In this document: piece after piece, positions 36,599-47,596 of the stretch
How the letters are laid out: each line of letters begins with the position of its first letter
Numbering within the stretch: position 1 is the first letter of the stretch
Assembly: GCA_932521025.1 (NCBI GenBank)
Contig: OW051469.1
Span: 9,436,398 to 9,500,397, forward strand
DNA length: 64,000 nt
Direction: 5' to 3'
DNA from: Oscheius onirici
Taxonomy: Eukaryota > Nematoda > Chromadorea > Rhabditida > Rhabditidae
Notes under the pieces: generated by a model
Seen by the model: the letters and a program-made list of their open reading frames with translations, nothing else
Told to the model about the DNA's origin: nothing
Databases searched by the model: none
Position numbers and translations under genes: made by a program

Positions 36599-38422
36599 AT
36601 GGAAATCGAGCACCGAACGTTCGAATATTCAGCAGAAGACGGAACTGTATTCGAGGGATTCCTGGCTCTTCCAAAGTGAGTTCTTTGTATACTGAAAGTT
36701 CTTGAAAAACTCATTGAAAACACAAATTGCCTGTCTGCCTCGAGTCAAGTCGAGTCGAAATTTTTCGGTCTTTTTTTTTCGAAAAAGGTTTCACAAACTA
36801 GCGTGAAAATGTAAAATACTACTATAAAACAACTATAAAACGCGTAATATTAGCCAAGTAGAGTCGAATCAGACTCGGAATCGAGTCGAGTCGCCCAAGT
36901 ATAGTGGTGACTGTCTTAAATCCAAGGGCCAACTTTTCGACAGATTCTTCTTGAGCGCCCGTCTCGCCACTATTGTTTTCGCCAGAATCGTCCGTTCTCG
37001 GCTCAGAAGTCGAAGCAGACTCGGTCACAGTAGAAGCAGGTCCAGTGGTAGTAGGTGAAGTTGTGGTGGACGGAACTGCAGTAGTCGGAAGCTTGGTGGA
37101 CTGAACTTTAGTCGTCGGAGGCTCCGTTGACTGTAGTGGTCGGAGGCTCGGTGGACGGAACTGAACAGTAGTAGTAATACCAATAGATCCCAGGTCGGTT
37201 AGGGAACTAATACCTTGAGGACACCACAGAGCGGTAGCGGAGCCGACGATGAGCAGAAAACAGACGAACAGCTTCACAGTTGTCCTCTGGAGAGGCGACC
37301 TTCCTTGAAGAGCGACGAACATCAAGTGACTACCGTCTGGAATTTCTAGATTGGGTAATTAGAGTTGACAGGACTCGACGAGTTTTGTCTAAAGCTTTTG
37401 GATAACTCTGAACTTCGCCAAAGAGTAAATTCCGCTGTTTGAGACGAATCATATTGTACTGTACATATTCGGCACCGCACCACTATTCTAAGTAAAAAAA
37501 ACGTGATCGCGTATTTTCCTATTTTCGGATAGAAGACGGGGTTTTTGTTATTTTTGATGTTCAGGAAAGTTGGAAACTTTGATGTCCTCTATATCGGCAA
37601 GTTCAAAAATGCCGAACAAACTGAAAAAAAAATCGAAAGAAATCATAATGAACTTTTCAGAGAGCGCAGTGGTCCTCTTCCCGGCGTTCTTGTCCATCAC
37701 GCCTTCCGCGGAGTCGGAGAATTCGAGAAGGAGAGAGCCAAAGAACTGGCAAAGGTAATTTTATACTCTCCAGTTTATAAAAGTTGTTCTAAGGTTGGTT
37801 TTGCCGCCCTAGCCGCTGACGTCTATGGAAAAGGAAACCGAGGCGGGACCTTCGAAGAATGCTTCGCCGTCATGAAACCTTTCATGGAAGACCGGGCTGT
37901 TCTTCTGAAGAAGAGTCTTCTGTCCTCTTATCACGCTCTACAGTCTCTGAAAGAGGTCGATGAGAACAGGATTGGGGCTATGGGCTACTGTTTCGGTGGT
38001 CTCTGTGCTCTGGATCTTGCCAGGCATAAGGTCGGCCTCAAGGCGGCTGTCTCCTTCCATGGAACGTTGAAGCCGCTTCCTGATGCGGCTTTGGATCATT
38101 TTGACACGGCTATTCAGGTAAGAAAAAGAGAGACCGAAGCAGTGACTCTCCAGGTCCACCATGGAGATGCTGATGACCACATAAATCCCTTCGTACCTGC
38201 CTTCATGCAGGAGATGAGAGATCGTAAAGTTGACTGGGCGTTCAGTACTTACGGAAAAGCTGTACATGGATTTACTGAGCCAGGTAAGAGACAGGGAGAA
38301 AGTGACCAGAAACTTTTTCAGAAGCCGACAAAATGGGAAAGCCCGGCCTCGCCTACAATAAGGAAGCTGACACCAGGTCCTGGTCCGCTGCCACAGCTCT
38401 CTTCAAAGAAAAACTCATGTAA
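36599..38422 (+). CDS. dienelactone hydrolase family protein
   Basis: Alpha/beta hydrolase of the DLH family, normally a cytosolic enzyme hydrolysing lactones or esters; the natural substrate in animals is unclear. Exons: 36599-36675, 37661-37754, 37794-38117, 38154-38283 and 38322-38422, about 240 aa in all. It starts MEIEHRTFEYSAEDGTVFEG one base after a TTTCAG, a likely spliced-leader acceptor. Visible features are GVLVHHAFRGVGEFEKERAK (oxyanion region), the nucleophile elbow GYCFGGLCALDL with catalytic Cys, GDADDHINP with the acid Asp, and AVHGFTEP with His, giving the Cys-Asp-His triad typical of DLH. Intron 1 is nearly 1 kb and contains a complete opposite-strand open frame (36822-37325). 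The poly(A) signal aataaa is near 38466. The gene is convergent with the Ig-domain gene, whose stop is 112 bp away. Confidence 0.92.
36735..36904. repeat. inverted-repeat remnant with GAGTCGAGTCG and GCCCAAGTATA end
   Basis: cgagtcaagtcgagtcga at the left and tcgagtcgagtcgcccaagtata at the right are inverted. The right end matches the TATACTTGGGC termini of the MITEs at 53323-53570 and 54909-55161. It overlaps the 3' end of the mucin-like frame. Confidence 0.5.
36822..37325 (-). CDS. mucin-like secreted protein nested in the DLH intron
   Basis: A single open frame of 167 codons. The N-terminus holds a hydrophobic segment, VKLFVCFLLIVGSATA, that can act as a signal peptide or anchor. The core is Thr/Pro/Ser-rich (STEPPTTKVQSTKLPTTAVP, TTTSPTTTGPASTVTESAST), a typical O-glycosylated mucin stalk, followed by an acidic stretch (DDSGENNSGETGAQEESVEK). 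The last 25 or so codons run into the repeat remnant at 36735-36904, so the original C-terminus may have been lost. It lies entirely inside intron 1 of the DLH gene, on the opposite strand. Low-complexity composition makes false ORFs possible, but the signal-like segment directly before the stalk supports a gene. Confidence 0.5.
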   Translation of the reverse strand: MMFVALQGRSPLQRTTVKLFVCFLLIVGSATALWCPQGISSLTDLGSIGITTTVQFRPPSLRPLQSTEPPTTKVQSTKLPTTAVPSTTTSPTTTGPASTVTESASTSEPRTDDSGENNSGETGAQEESVEKLALGFKTVTTILGRLDSIPSLIRLYLANITRFIVVL

Positions 38423-38533
38423 AAAACTGATTCATTGAAAGCACCCGTAAACATTCGGTTAAAACAATAAACTAATAACTAGTTACCCGTTCTTAGATTC
38501 TCTGAGTAATGATTTGGCAAGAAAAATCTCTTC

Positions 38534-41280
38534 TCAAACAGTCGGTCTGACTGGTGGGACTAGATAGTCTGGGATTGGGACTACAGCTTTTCTGAAGCCT
38601 GGTCCAAGGAGAGGATGTGAGCGGAGCCACATTGATGGTCGGAGAGTTAGACGTGGCTGGTTTGGACGGAGCAGGACCAGGACACAGAGCAGGTAGACCA
38701 GGACAGCTGAACTGGTCACTAGACATCCCAGAAGGAACCAGAGGATACTGCTTCGGAACATGACTGCACATCTGGAGGAGGTGAACGAGGCTGGACCTTC
38801 TGTAAAATTTGGTTCAGAATACTGTCTTTCTGTCTCAGTCTCTGTGTCCCTCTGTCCAGGCATGGCAAACCTGGCCCAAAATCAGGCCAGGTGCCAACTT
38901 TGCGGCGGGCTAAAAATAATTAATTTCGAATTTATTTCTGATTTTTCTTGTTCATAAATACTTTGTAGGGTAAGATCTCTCTACTACTAAAGCGCAATGG
39001 TGTCTGTGGTGGACTCTGTGTGTTTGTCAGTTTGTGGCGATGTCCGTGGCCACGAACAAGACAGGGCAAGTTAGCTTTTCTTAGGATTAGATAGTTAGTT
39101 TTGAACATAGTGGGAACGAGAAATCTAATGCTTGGACAACATTCTTCGCACTTCTGAGCCAGGGCAGCGACAGCCGTCGTAGACGGCTGGTCTAATTATT
39201 ACAACAACAAAAAATACAAGAAAAACAGAAAACTGACAACGAAAATGGAAGAATCTTCGGATTTTCCAAGAATTTCGTTGAAAATTTTCGATTTCTTCTC
39301 TTTTCGTTGTCAGTTTTCTGTTTTTTTTGTTATTTTTTTGATGTCATAATTAAATCTTACTCTACAAAGTATTTATAAAAAATAAAAATCAGAAATACAT
39401 GCGAAATGAATTTTTTTGCCTGCTCTATCTCTCCAACTCTCTGGCCCTCCGACTCCCTCTCTGAACAAACCTGGTGCCACCCTAGCCGCCTGGAGCTGGA
39501 TATGGTTCGAGACTCTCCCAGCAAAATTGCTAACAACGCACTCCAGTCTTCCCAGCTGAAGAGCCGAGAGTCGTGGAAGGAACAAGGACCCATTAGAGTA
39601 TACTGTAGAATCCGAAGACGAAGCAGATATAGGTTCTCCGTCCAGCAACCAGGTCACAGAAGGTTTTGGATAAGCATCAGGAATTGGACAGTGAGCCAGA
39701 AGAGGGGCTCCGAGTGACGGCTTAACCGGCTGAAAAAGGTTGTTTATTTTGGAAAAAGGACTGTCGACCTCGACTGTGATACTCCTCCCAACGGGAATTG
39801 GATCAACAAAGGCCACTTTAAGCTTGAAGATCTCTCCAGCATCGCCGTTGTTCTTTCGGCACCAGTACTCTCCTTCGTCTTCTGAAAACGACTGATCCAA
39901 AAAAATGCCAAGTCGACCAACCTCTCTGAATATTACTGATAATCAAGAATCCAACATTAGGCATTGGTTGTTCCGGGACGTGTGGTCGGTCAGCAAAAAC
40001 TGCGTTTTTCTCACTGGTTACTGTAGCCACAATCTTTCCGTCCCGGTACCAGGTGGCCGTCGAATGGTCCCCAGTAAAGACCGGCTCACACATCAAGGCC
40101 GTCGTCGAATTAGCCGGCAGGAGCAGTTCAGAGGCCAGCTTCCGGGGTCGATTTGACAGGGCGCCAAATGCTGCAAAAGGGTTCCGTACAGTCAAAATGG
40201 ATCATTAGGTGGCGCCAGTCTGGTAGACAGAAAGACAGAGAGTCAGTCATCTGTACTGGAGCCCTCAATTACCTCTCAGGACAAATTATGCAAATCGGTG
40301 TGTATAGGGAGGATGGGCAGATTTTCCCGACCGGAAAATCGCAAATTTGTCTCGCGCCAGCCAGCGATTGATGACTGACAGACCGATGACAGATTGAGCA
40401 ATTCTGAATGAATATACAGAGAGTCACCTAGTTTTTCAAGGTCTCATTTCATTATTAGTCTTTTTGAAAAGAGCCTAACTTTTTTCCGTAATTCCTTAAC
40501 TTTTTGGAATTCTTTCCGAGACCCATTTACCAATCAATTTCAAACTATAGCTGCGGACAGTATCCTTTTTTGGTAAACCGGCGTCGAAATGAATAAATGC
40601 AATCAAACCGGCTACAGTAATACACGATTTTGGTTTTTATGGAGTACATGGGCGACTTCATCCATTATCCAGAAAGTACAATTATTAGCACAAAGTAGTA
40701 CAAAATATAACAAAAGTATAACTTGTCATTGTAAAGTCAGGCAAAATAATCACTCGGATATCTTCTATGGATATCTTCTCTCTGCCCAGTACTGAAGTAG
40801 GCCCCATCCAACTTCTACAAAACTGGACTTTTGCCTACTCAGAAAACTGTGCCAACGGTCATTCAATGAGATTGCACATTCAAGGAAATATCGCTCAATT
40901 TTGTTTTTAACTTATTATTACTATACTTTTTGTTATTGACTAAGTATTACTGTACTTTGTGGATTATGGATGAAGTCGCCCATGCACTCCACAAGTACCC
41001 TATTTATTCATTGTGGGACATATTTAAATAGGATTCTCAGCCTGAAATTTCGATTTAATTGAACTTTTTGAAATTGAAGAAAGATACTGACATTTTTTCC
41101 CGTCCGCCATGGGTCCCGCAGCGAAGTTTATAGCGTTACAGTACTTTTAAACAGACGTAGCCTTTCAAATGAACAGCCTCTGTTCAACTGGATTGTAAAC
41201 TACAGAAAAATGTGTACAATTCAAAGAAACTCACTTATCTGACAGCAGTACAGGAGGAGAAGGTTACTGTAGAACTTCAT
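38534..41280 (-). CDS. two-Ig-domain single-pass membrane protein
   Basis: Exon 1 (41235-41280) encodes signal peptide MKFYSNLLLLYCCQI and lies one base after TTTTCAG. A 1.07-kb intron precedes the exons ending near 40163 and 39888, separated by a 40-nt intron that uses the ttttcag at about 39882. Ig1 shows TALMCEPV, TATWYRDGK and REDEGEYWCRKN (Cys, Trp, YxC). Ig2 shows LLAHCPIPD, SVTWLLDGEP and LGRLECVVSNFAG. A membrane span, WFLLGCLVTSSAVLVYLLCV, follows, then a basic tail ending VPPVRPTV (exon 38534 to about 38801). The likely role is cell-surface adhesion or recognition. I cannot name an orthologue among nematode Ig proteins. The last intron (about 660 bp) carries a copy of the foldback family seen at 2.9-3.9 kb. 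Confidence 0.85.
38970..39210. repeat. fragment of the 2.9-3.9 kb foldback family
   Basis: actactaaagcgcaatggtg and gtcgtagacggctggt match parts of 3380-3620 (accattgcactttagtaaag, agccgtctacaacg). It lies in the last intron of the Ig-domain gene. 39220-39350 also contains an inverted repeat around ttttctgttttt/acagaaaactgacaacg. Confidence 0.5.
40641..40990. repeat. MITE with TIR GGAGTACATGGGCGACTTCA
   Basis: Left end ggagtacatgggcgacttca and right end tgaagtcgcccatgcactcc are reverse complements with two mismatches, followed inward by tccattatcc/ggattatgga. About 350 bp, AT-rich and non-coding. Located in intron 1 of the Ig-domain gene. Confidence 0.8.
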
Positions 41281-42735
41281 TCTGAAAACTGCCACTTGTA
41301 GAATTTAGTGAGACAGAAAGACAATGAAGGCAAAGCAATCAGAGTCGATTAAAAATGAATTAAGGTATGCATGGGGATCCTCCCCCCTCTCGACTGACAA
41401 CCATCTGTCAGGCTGTGCGCGCGGGGCATCACCGGCAGCTCGTAATGATAGGGCACTGTTGAGCCTGTTACAAAAGTGGAGGTATTAGAGACAGTTGTAT
41501 GGGTTACGAAAACGTAACTGGATCAGGCGGGAGTTAAAGAAAGTTGATATCACCTAGTGTTTAACAATAACTGGGTTCTGAACTCTCAGATTCTCAAGAA
41601 TTTGACGGAAATAGAATTGAAGAAAAAAGTTAAAGGATGGTTTATAAATATTGCCAAATCTTCAAACTTGCGTATTTTTCGTTACGCAAAGTTGCGTACG
41701 AAAAATACAGTAGAAATTCGAATAAAATAGCTTGTACGCAATTTCTCGTCAATTAAAAATACTTAAGGTTTGGCACGGGCTCTATCAGTTGGTAGCTGTC
41801 TCGCATCGAAAATGTTCAATTTGAAAAAGATTCTTTTGCAAAAATCTTGGCTGAGTATCCAACGTTGGTGTGCTGTAGCCAAATTGATATAGCGTGTAAA
41901 CATTGGATGCTCAGCCAAGATTTTCGCAAAGTGACCTCAAATCGAACATTTTCGCCGCGAACAGCCCCATCAGTTGATCAGGGCAAAGCAATTGGAGGAA
42001 TCGTAGCAGGACCCACGAGAACATCGTGACGGGACCCAAATGAATAGAAAGCGTAAATTCTATAATGTAAGGGAACAGATAAAAATCACTACGGAACTTT
42101 TCAGGGACTCTGAAACGCCTCTTGTTTATTGTCCAGAGTGTGACTGCTTTCTCCCTTTTTGAATCGCCTCTCTCTCTCTCCAAAACAGCATTAGCTTTTT
42201 GCCGGCAGGCCGCCGTAAACTCCGATTCATCATATCCAACCTGAAAAGACCCAAGGGACGCTCTCCTCTTTTTCGATGACTACTTGACATAGCGTCCAGG
42301 ATAATCCAGAGCTGACCGCCAAAATTGTAAAGGACTGTCTGGGTCGAAGACCCTCTTGACATGTAGGAGATGAAAAATAGGCCGTTCTGCTAATCACTCG
42401 ATGTCATCTAAGATTGGCCACCTGGGCTATTCAACAAAACGATGACAAGCCCGGGGATTTATTGGGAGAATAGTTCTCAAAGAGAAATTTTAGAGAGACG
42501 GAAACGGGAGAAGCATTACGTTACATGACACCTCCCCTAGAGTGTGAAGACAGATGGACGAGCATTGTGTTGCGAGACCCTATGAATTTCTGAGTCAGTG
42601 GGAAAGAAAACAACAAGAAGATGGCATTCGATTTGGAGAGAGAGAGGGGATGCTGGATGTCGTTAATTGAAAGACAGAATGGCACAAACGGGTTCGAAGA
42701 CATGAGGAAATGGGAATCCGGGGAGTTATTCAGAT
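41281..42735. other. intergenic, repeat-rich, no gene recognised
   Basis: Contains a patch of ttacgcaaagttgcgtacg (about 41680-41705) and a partial copy (41790-41980) of the MITE at 4523-4803, recognised by tcttggctgagtatcc, ctcagccaagattttcgca and tcgaacattttcgccgcga. No exon chain found. Confidence 0.5.
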
Positions 42736-42739
42736 AGGG

Positions 42740-43080
42740 GAGATAACAGTGAGAGAGAGGAAGACAGAGAGACAGAGAGTCAGAGGGACAGAGAGTCACA
42801 GAGGTAGAGAGTCAGAGAGACCGAGAGAAATAGAGTCAGAGAGTCTGAGAGTCAGAGTCTCAGAGAGTCAGAGAAATCAGAGAGACTAGAGAGACAGAGA
42901 GTAGAGAGACACATAGTCAGAGAGTCTGAGAGTCAGAGAGTAGAGAGTCACAGAGTCCCAGAGACAGAGAGTCAGAGGACAGAGAGACAGAGAGTAGAGA
43001 GTCAGAGACATCAGAGAGACAGAGAACCAGAGAGACAGAGAATCAGAGGGACAGAGAGTCACAGAGTCACAGAGTCTGAA
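42740..43080. repeat. GA-rich low-complexity field
   Basis: Degenerate gacagagagtcagagaga units on the plus strand. Confidence 0.8.
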
Positions 43081-43977
43081 TAAGAAGACAGAATTAGCGA
43101 TGCCAATCCGACAGAAAATAACAATTTGTCTCAAATCATGGCCGTCCTTGAGAGGCTGCACCATGGCGGCATGGACTCAGAGGGCCGTAAATCCGGAGAT
43201 ATTAGACAGATTAGTGGAGCCATTTCCGGAGACGGAGTGTTGAGTCGCTCCGACTTTTTTTCTATAGAGACTAAGACAGGAACATGGCGTGCGTGTCGGT
43301 CATTTACAAGGCTATAACATGGTAAGAGACAGGATGCGCATGGTCGAGACTGAAATGTACTGGATTGTCTTTGACTCTGTCTCTACGGGACGGCTCCGGA
43401 ATCGGATTATCCACGTGGGTGGTCTCGGCTAATCATGGCACAAAGTCTTAAAGTGGACGGAATTCCTTCAGAGAGAGAGAGAGAGTCAGAAAGATCCAGA
43501 TGACCTCACAGTCACCCTTCCCTCCAAAAAGGCGTGTGCCTCTCTCATCTCACACGCCCTATTGGGCAAGCCGAAAGCCGGGACAGTGTCGGCAGGTGCT
43601 AATGAGGAGACATGATTGTCGCCACCAATCGGGCATACAATAGAGGCCCCCAGGAGGTACGGTCAAGGTCCATCTCCCTTCCTGCCACTTCGAGAACACA
43701 TTTACATTGAAGCTGAATGAGCCAGCTGGTGCGAAATGAGACGAAGAAGAAAAAGGCGCCATTCCCCCAAGAAAAGGACAGCTGTTCGTAGTCGAGTAAG
43801 AACTGTAGCGGGAGAAAACATGAGTGTAATGTTTGGAAAGTGGAGGGTGGGAGAATTGTTCAGCATCTGGCTGTGATCATTTACTCCGCGAGAGGGAACG
43901 TCTGGCCGGCAGGAGTCGTAAACATAACCTGAGCAGACGGGCATAGATGCATTTCTTAGAGGAGAGGGAAATGGAAA

Positions 43978-44319
<342 letters not shown>

Positions 44320-45978
44320 GTTAGAGACTGAAGCTGAGAGAGGACCGACCAAAGTTTCTACTAGAATCCAGATGTGCAGTAAAGAGTGACAGCGTTTAGT
44401 GCCGAGCGCACTGGTGCAGATATTTATGAGGTCAATTATTCAGGAGAGTGAGGTGGGAACTCTTCTCTCTCTCCAAATAGTGTAAGGCCACACATTCCAC
44501 AAGTATAAATCACCATCGAGCTCAAAGACGTCCGATCATGGCAACTCCCCTGGGGAGACGGACTCTCTCGTAGAGAGCTAGCGAGGAGAGGGGAAAGTAG
44601 GACTGGTTAACAAAATCCGACCAATTTTCCAGCGCGCCACGTGTGGTAATTGTTGCGGGTTTTGACGCCGGTGCGCAGAGGCAAAAGACGACTCTCTGGT
44701 GTCGTATAACAACCGTGGCAACAGCTGAGCTGCGAAGAACCCCATTAGACTATATTTATAGCCACTTTTTGGACAGGGACGAGAGTTGATTGGGATGAGC
44801 AGAGGTGTCAATAATGGAAGGCAAAGGTTTCTTTCTAATGAGGAGAGAGGGACAGAGAGACAGAGCGACAGAGAGTCAGATTGACAGAGAGTCTAAGAGT
44901 CTGTGAGGCTGAGAGAGAAGGAAGAAAAGTGAGTGAGTGCTCAACAATGACTCATTAATCACACGACCAGTGCGGCTGTGATTATTGCCATTACAGCAGA
45001 GTGACCCAGAGAAAGAGAACAGCTGTCTACAGTCCAGATCCCGATCAGCGGCTCTTTTGGTCAGACAAATTACCGTCCTTCTCGAGGATCGCCCTCTCAA
45101 ATTACAAAAGAGAGCCTGCAATTTGGAGAGCAGGAGGTTTTCTACTAGACTTTTCTAATAGCGGAAACTCGAAACGACGGCAAAGTGCTTCCGGGCGGCG
45201 GGTGGCTTTGACTTGGCTATGCGGATCGCGCACACTTCTCGACAAGCCAAACGCAATTACAATTAGGCTAGCGGAAGCGGAGGAGCATTAGGAATTAGAA
45301 GGAGGAGTAGAGGGTAATCAGCGACTCTCTGAGTCGCAGGGCTCTAGGTTTCAATCGGGAAGAAAACACCACGTGAGGTGTCCCCTGTCTTTCCGTCTCT
45401 AGAAAAAAAACGATAGAGAGTCGCAAGAAAACGGGCTAGTTCCATAAATTGGCAGGCAAAGTGTGTGTGTCTCTGTATGTTTGCGAGGCATTTTTGTGTC
45501 TGTCCCCAAGACGCATAAAAGGACGGAAGTGCCGAGGTCGACTCGCTTTTGGAGACAGAGATATGTGGACACAGTAAATTACATAACATTCATAGCTGCA
45601 AATCGGTAATTGGCTCACCTGCCATCTGGATTACTACTAATCAAGAATGTGCTACACCTGCCAGCTGAAGGAGAGAAAGAGTGACAGTGAGACAGGGAGA
45701 AATAGAAGAGTCAGAGTCTGTCGATCGTTAGAATGACTTCGAATTCCGATTCAGGGAAAATTTTAGAACGCTACCAGTTCCAGAATGACTGTCATTTTTT
45801 TCCAGATAGATTGAACAAATTTTTCAATGTCCCTTTTGTCCGAACCCTCGATTTCCGTTTGTTCTGAATATCTGCTCGGGATTGAGAGAATTAGAATGAA
45901 AATAAGTTTATAAATAGGAATGAAAACGAAAGCTAAATATTTGTCCAGGAACACATGTTTTCGTCCGGACCTAACGCA
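44320..45978. other. intergenic, no gene recognised
   Basis: A mix of GA-rich patches (44840-44930) and unstructured sequence. No exon chain, RNA gene or terminal repeats recognised. Confidence 0.45.
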
Positions 45979-46022
45979 TATGGTCTGTTCAAAAATAAGA
46001 GGGATTATCGTAAGATTTTACG
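45979..46022. repeat. single MITE arm of the GGTCTGTTCAAAAAG family
   Basis: tatggtctgttcaaaaataa followed by gagggattatcgtaagatttta matches one terminus of the elements at 20524-20700 and 33658-33872. The opposite arm is missing. It abuts the end of the acidic gene relic. Confidence 0.75.
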
Positions 46023-46500
46023 TACTCGTCTTCATCGTCCTCGTCATCTTCTTCCTCGTCACCATCCACATCCTCGTCATCCTCTTTCGTGTCACCTTCT
46101 TCTTGTCTCTCTCCAGCATGACCTTCCGCAACTTCCAGCGCAGCATCAGCCTCGTCTCCAACAGATTCCTGACTCAGATCCAATTCGGCCACTACGTGAT
46201 GATGCTCTTCATCTTCAATCTCCTGCTCCTCGCCGTCATCGTCCTCATCATCACTCGAAGACTCTTCCTCTCTCATCTCGTCATCAGGCTGTCTGTCCTC
46301 AGCATCGTCTTCCTCAACAACATGTTCCAGTCCGTTAGCCACAGCTTCCTCTGACGATATCCGCCTGGAGACGGTTGCGGTCTCTCTGCAGATTACGAAC
46401 ATGGTCGAAGACGCGCATATCCTCGATTCGACGTCGTTCTTCAGTTTTGCGGTTTTGCTCTTCCTCGCGTGTCACACAAATTTCGTGGAAGTCTGGACTA
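45989..46500 (-). pseudogene. relic of an acidic, Glu/Arg-rich coiled-coil protein
   Basis: Two overlapping minus-strand frames together look like one broken gene. The upstream part (46345-46500) reads FHEICVTREEEQNRKTEERR, then RIEDMRVFDHVRNLQRDRN, and stops. The downstream part, shifted by one base, reads SSEEAVANGLEHVVEEDDAE, then DEMREEESSSDDEDDDGEEQ, then AELDLSQESVGDEADAALEV, and a terminal Asp/Glu run. The frame change near 46355-46380 and truncation against the MITE arm at 45979 argue for a pseudogene or duplicated fragment. A parent gene cannot be named. An unrecognised short intron at the frame change is the alternative. Confidence 0.5.
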
Positions 46501-46595
46501 CGTTATTGCCGGTTCCGATCTCAGTCGATCTCAGTCTCTGGACAGAGTCTCTGGACAGACAGAGCCGATCACATTGCCGATCTCAGTCTCTGGAC

Positions 46596-46789
46596 CAGGG
46601 ATGTTCGGATACCGGATTTCCGGATACCGCCAATTAGAATTTGGCTGCGCACTAACTAGTAAAGCATACAGCCTGCCTATCGATTATTGACTACGGTAGT
46701 TGCCGATACGCAGCCCCTATGTATTAGGAGTTGGTGCGCAGCCAATTCAAAATAGCGCTATCCGGAAATCCGGTATCCGAACATCCCTG
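46596..46789. mobile_element. hAT-type MITE with 8-bp target-site duplication
   Basis: 194 bp starting CAGGGATGTTCGGATACCGG and ending in the reverse complement (ccggtatccgaacatccctg), flanked on both sides by ctctggac (46588-46595 and 46790-46797). CAGGG termini with an 8-bp duplication are typical of hAT elements. The interior has a second palindrome (ggctgcgcac ... gtgcgcagcc). Non-coding. Confidence 0.93.
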
Positions 46790-46797
46790 CTCTGGAC

Positions 46798-47306
46798 AGA
46801 GCGTCAAGTTTGTGGATATATTCACCTTTCTCGGTTCAAAGCTCTCCATACTAATTGCCGATAACGCAGAGGTGAAACGAAGGATTGGACTGGGATATTG
46901 GAAGTTTAATGAAAATAGAAAGCTGCTATGCGACCGCACGATCCCTCTGAGAAAGAGAAGATACCTCTTTGATGCTGTTGTGACACCGACCGTTATTTTC
47001 GGAGCCGAAACATGAGTGCTTCGCGAATCTGATCGGAACTCTCTGAAAGTCGCTCAATACAGGCTAGAAAGAAGAATGGTAACCGTCTCGATGTTAGACC
47101 TCTGGACGAACCAACGGCTGAGACGCACATCCAAATTGAACGACTGGAAGACGTTGGCGATTAATAAGAAACTCAGCTGGGCCGAAAGGATTTCAAACAT
47201 GGACTCGAGCAGATGGGCAAAGAAAATTACAGAGTGGTTCCCGAGAGATGGGAAGAGAAGACAGGAGGATAAAAGTGCAGGTGGTCGGATGAGATCGCAA
47301 CTTTAG
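46798..47306 (+). pseudogene. non-LTR retrotransposon RT fragment (RTE-like), degenerate
   Basis: The reading frame resembles the C-terminal part of a LINE reverse transcriptase: FVDIFTFLGSKLS (thumb-side YLGS motif), RRIGLGYWKFNENR, RKRRYLFDAVVTPTVIFGAE, then an in-frame TGA (47013-47015), then KKLSWAERISNMDSSRWAKK and TEWFPRDGKRR. The order of motifs matches the fragment at 59293-60096, but the sequences are diverged. No RT catalytic core or endonuclease is present. Confidence 0.8.
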
Positions 47307-47596
47307 CTGGCTCTACGTGGTGGAGAAAATCGAACTTGGAGTGGTCCACGCTCAGAAGTGCTCTAGTCGACAATAGACTTGATTAAGCGAAATAAATACG
47401 AAATACGAAACATTGCCGGTACACATTTGTAAGATTACTCACGACAAAATTTATAAGTAACGCAACCAGCTGCCAGTCCGTTTTTCTTCTCCAAGATGGC
47501 TTCTAAATCTGATCACTCTGTCCTTCTGACTGTCTCCCTGTCGTTGCAAACTCAGCTGTGCTCTCTGGATTCTCTTATCTGTTCTCACTAATCAAT

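Noticed and set aside
45955-46338. Plus-strand His/Arg/Pro-rich frame
   Set aside because: It is the antisense shadow of the Asp/Glu-rich relic on the minus strand.
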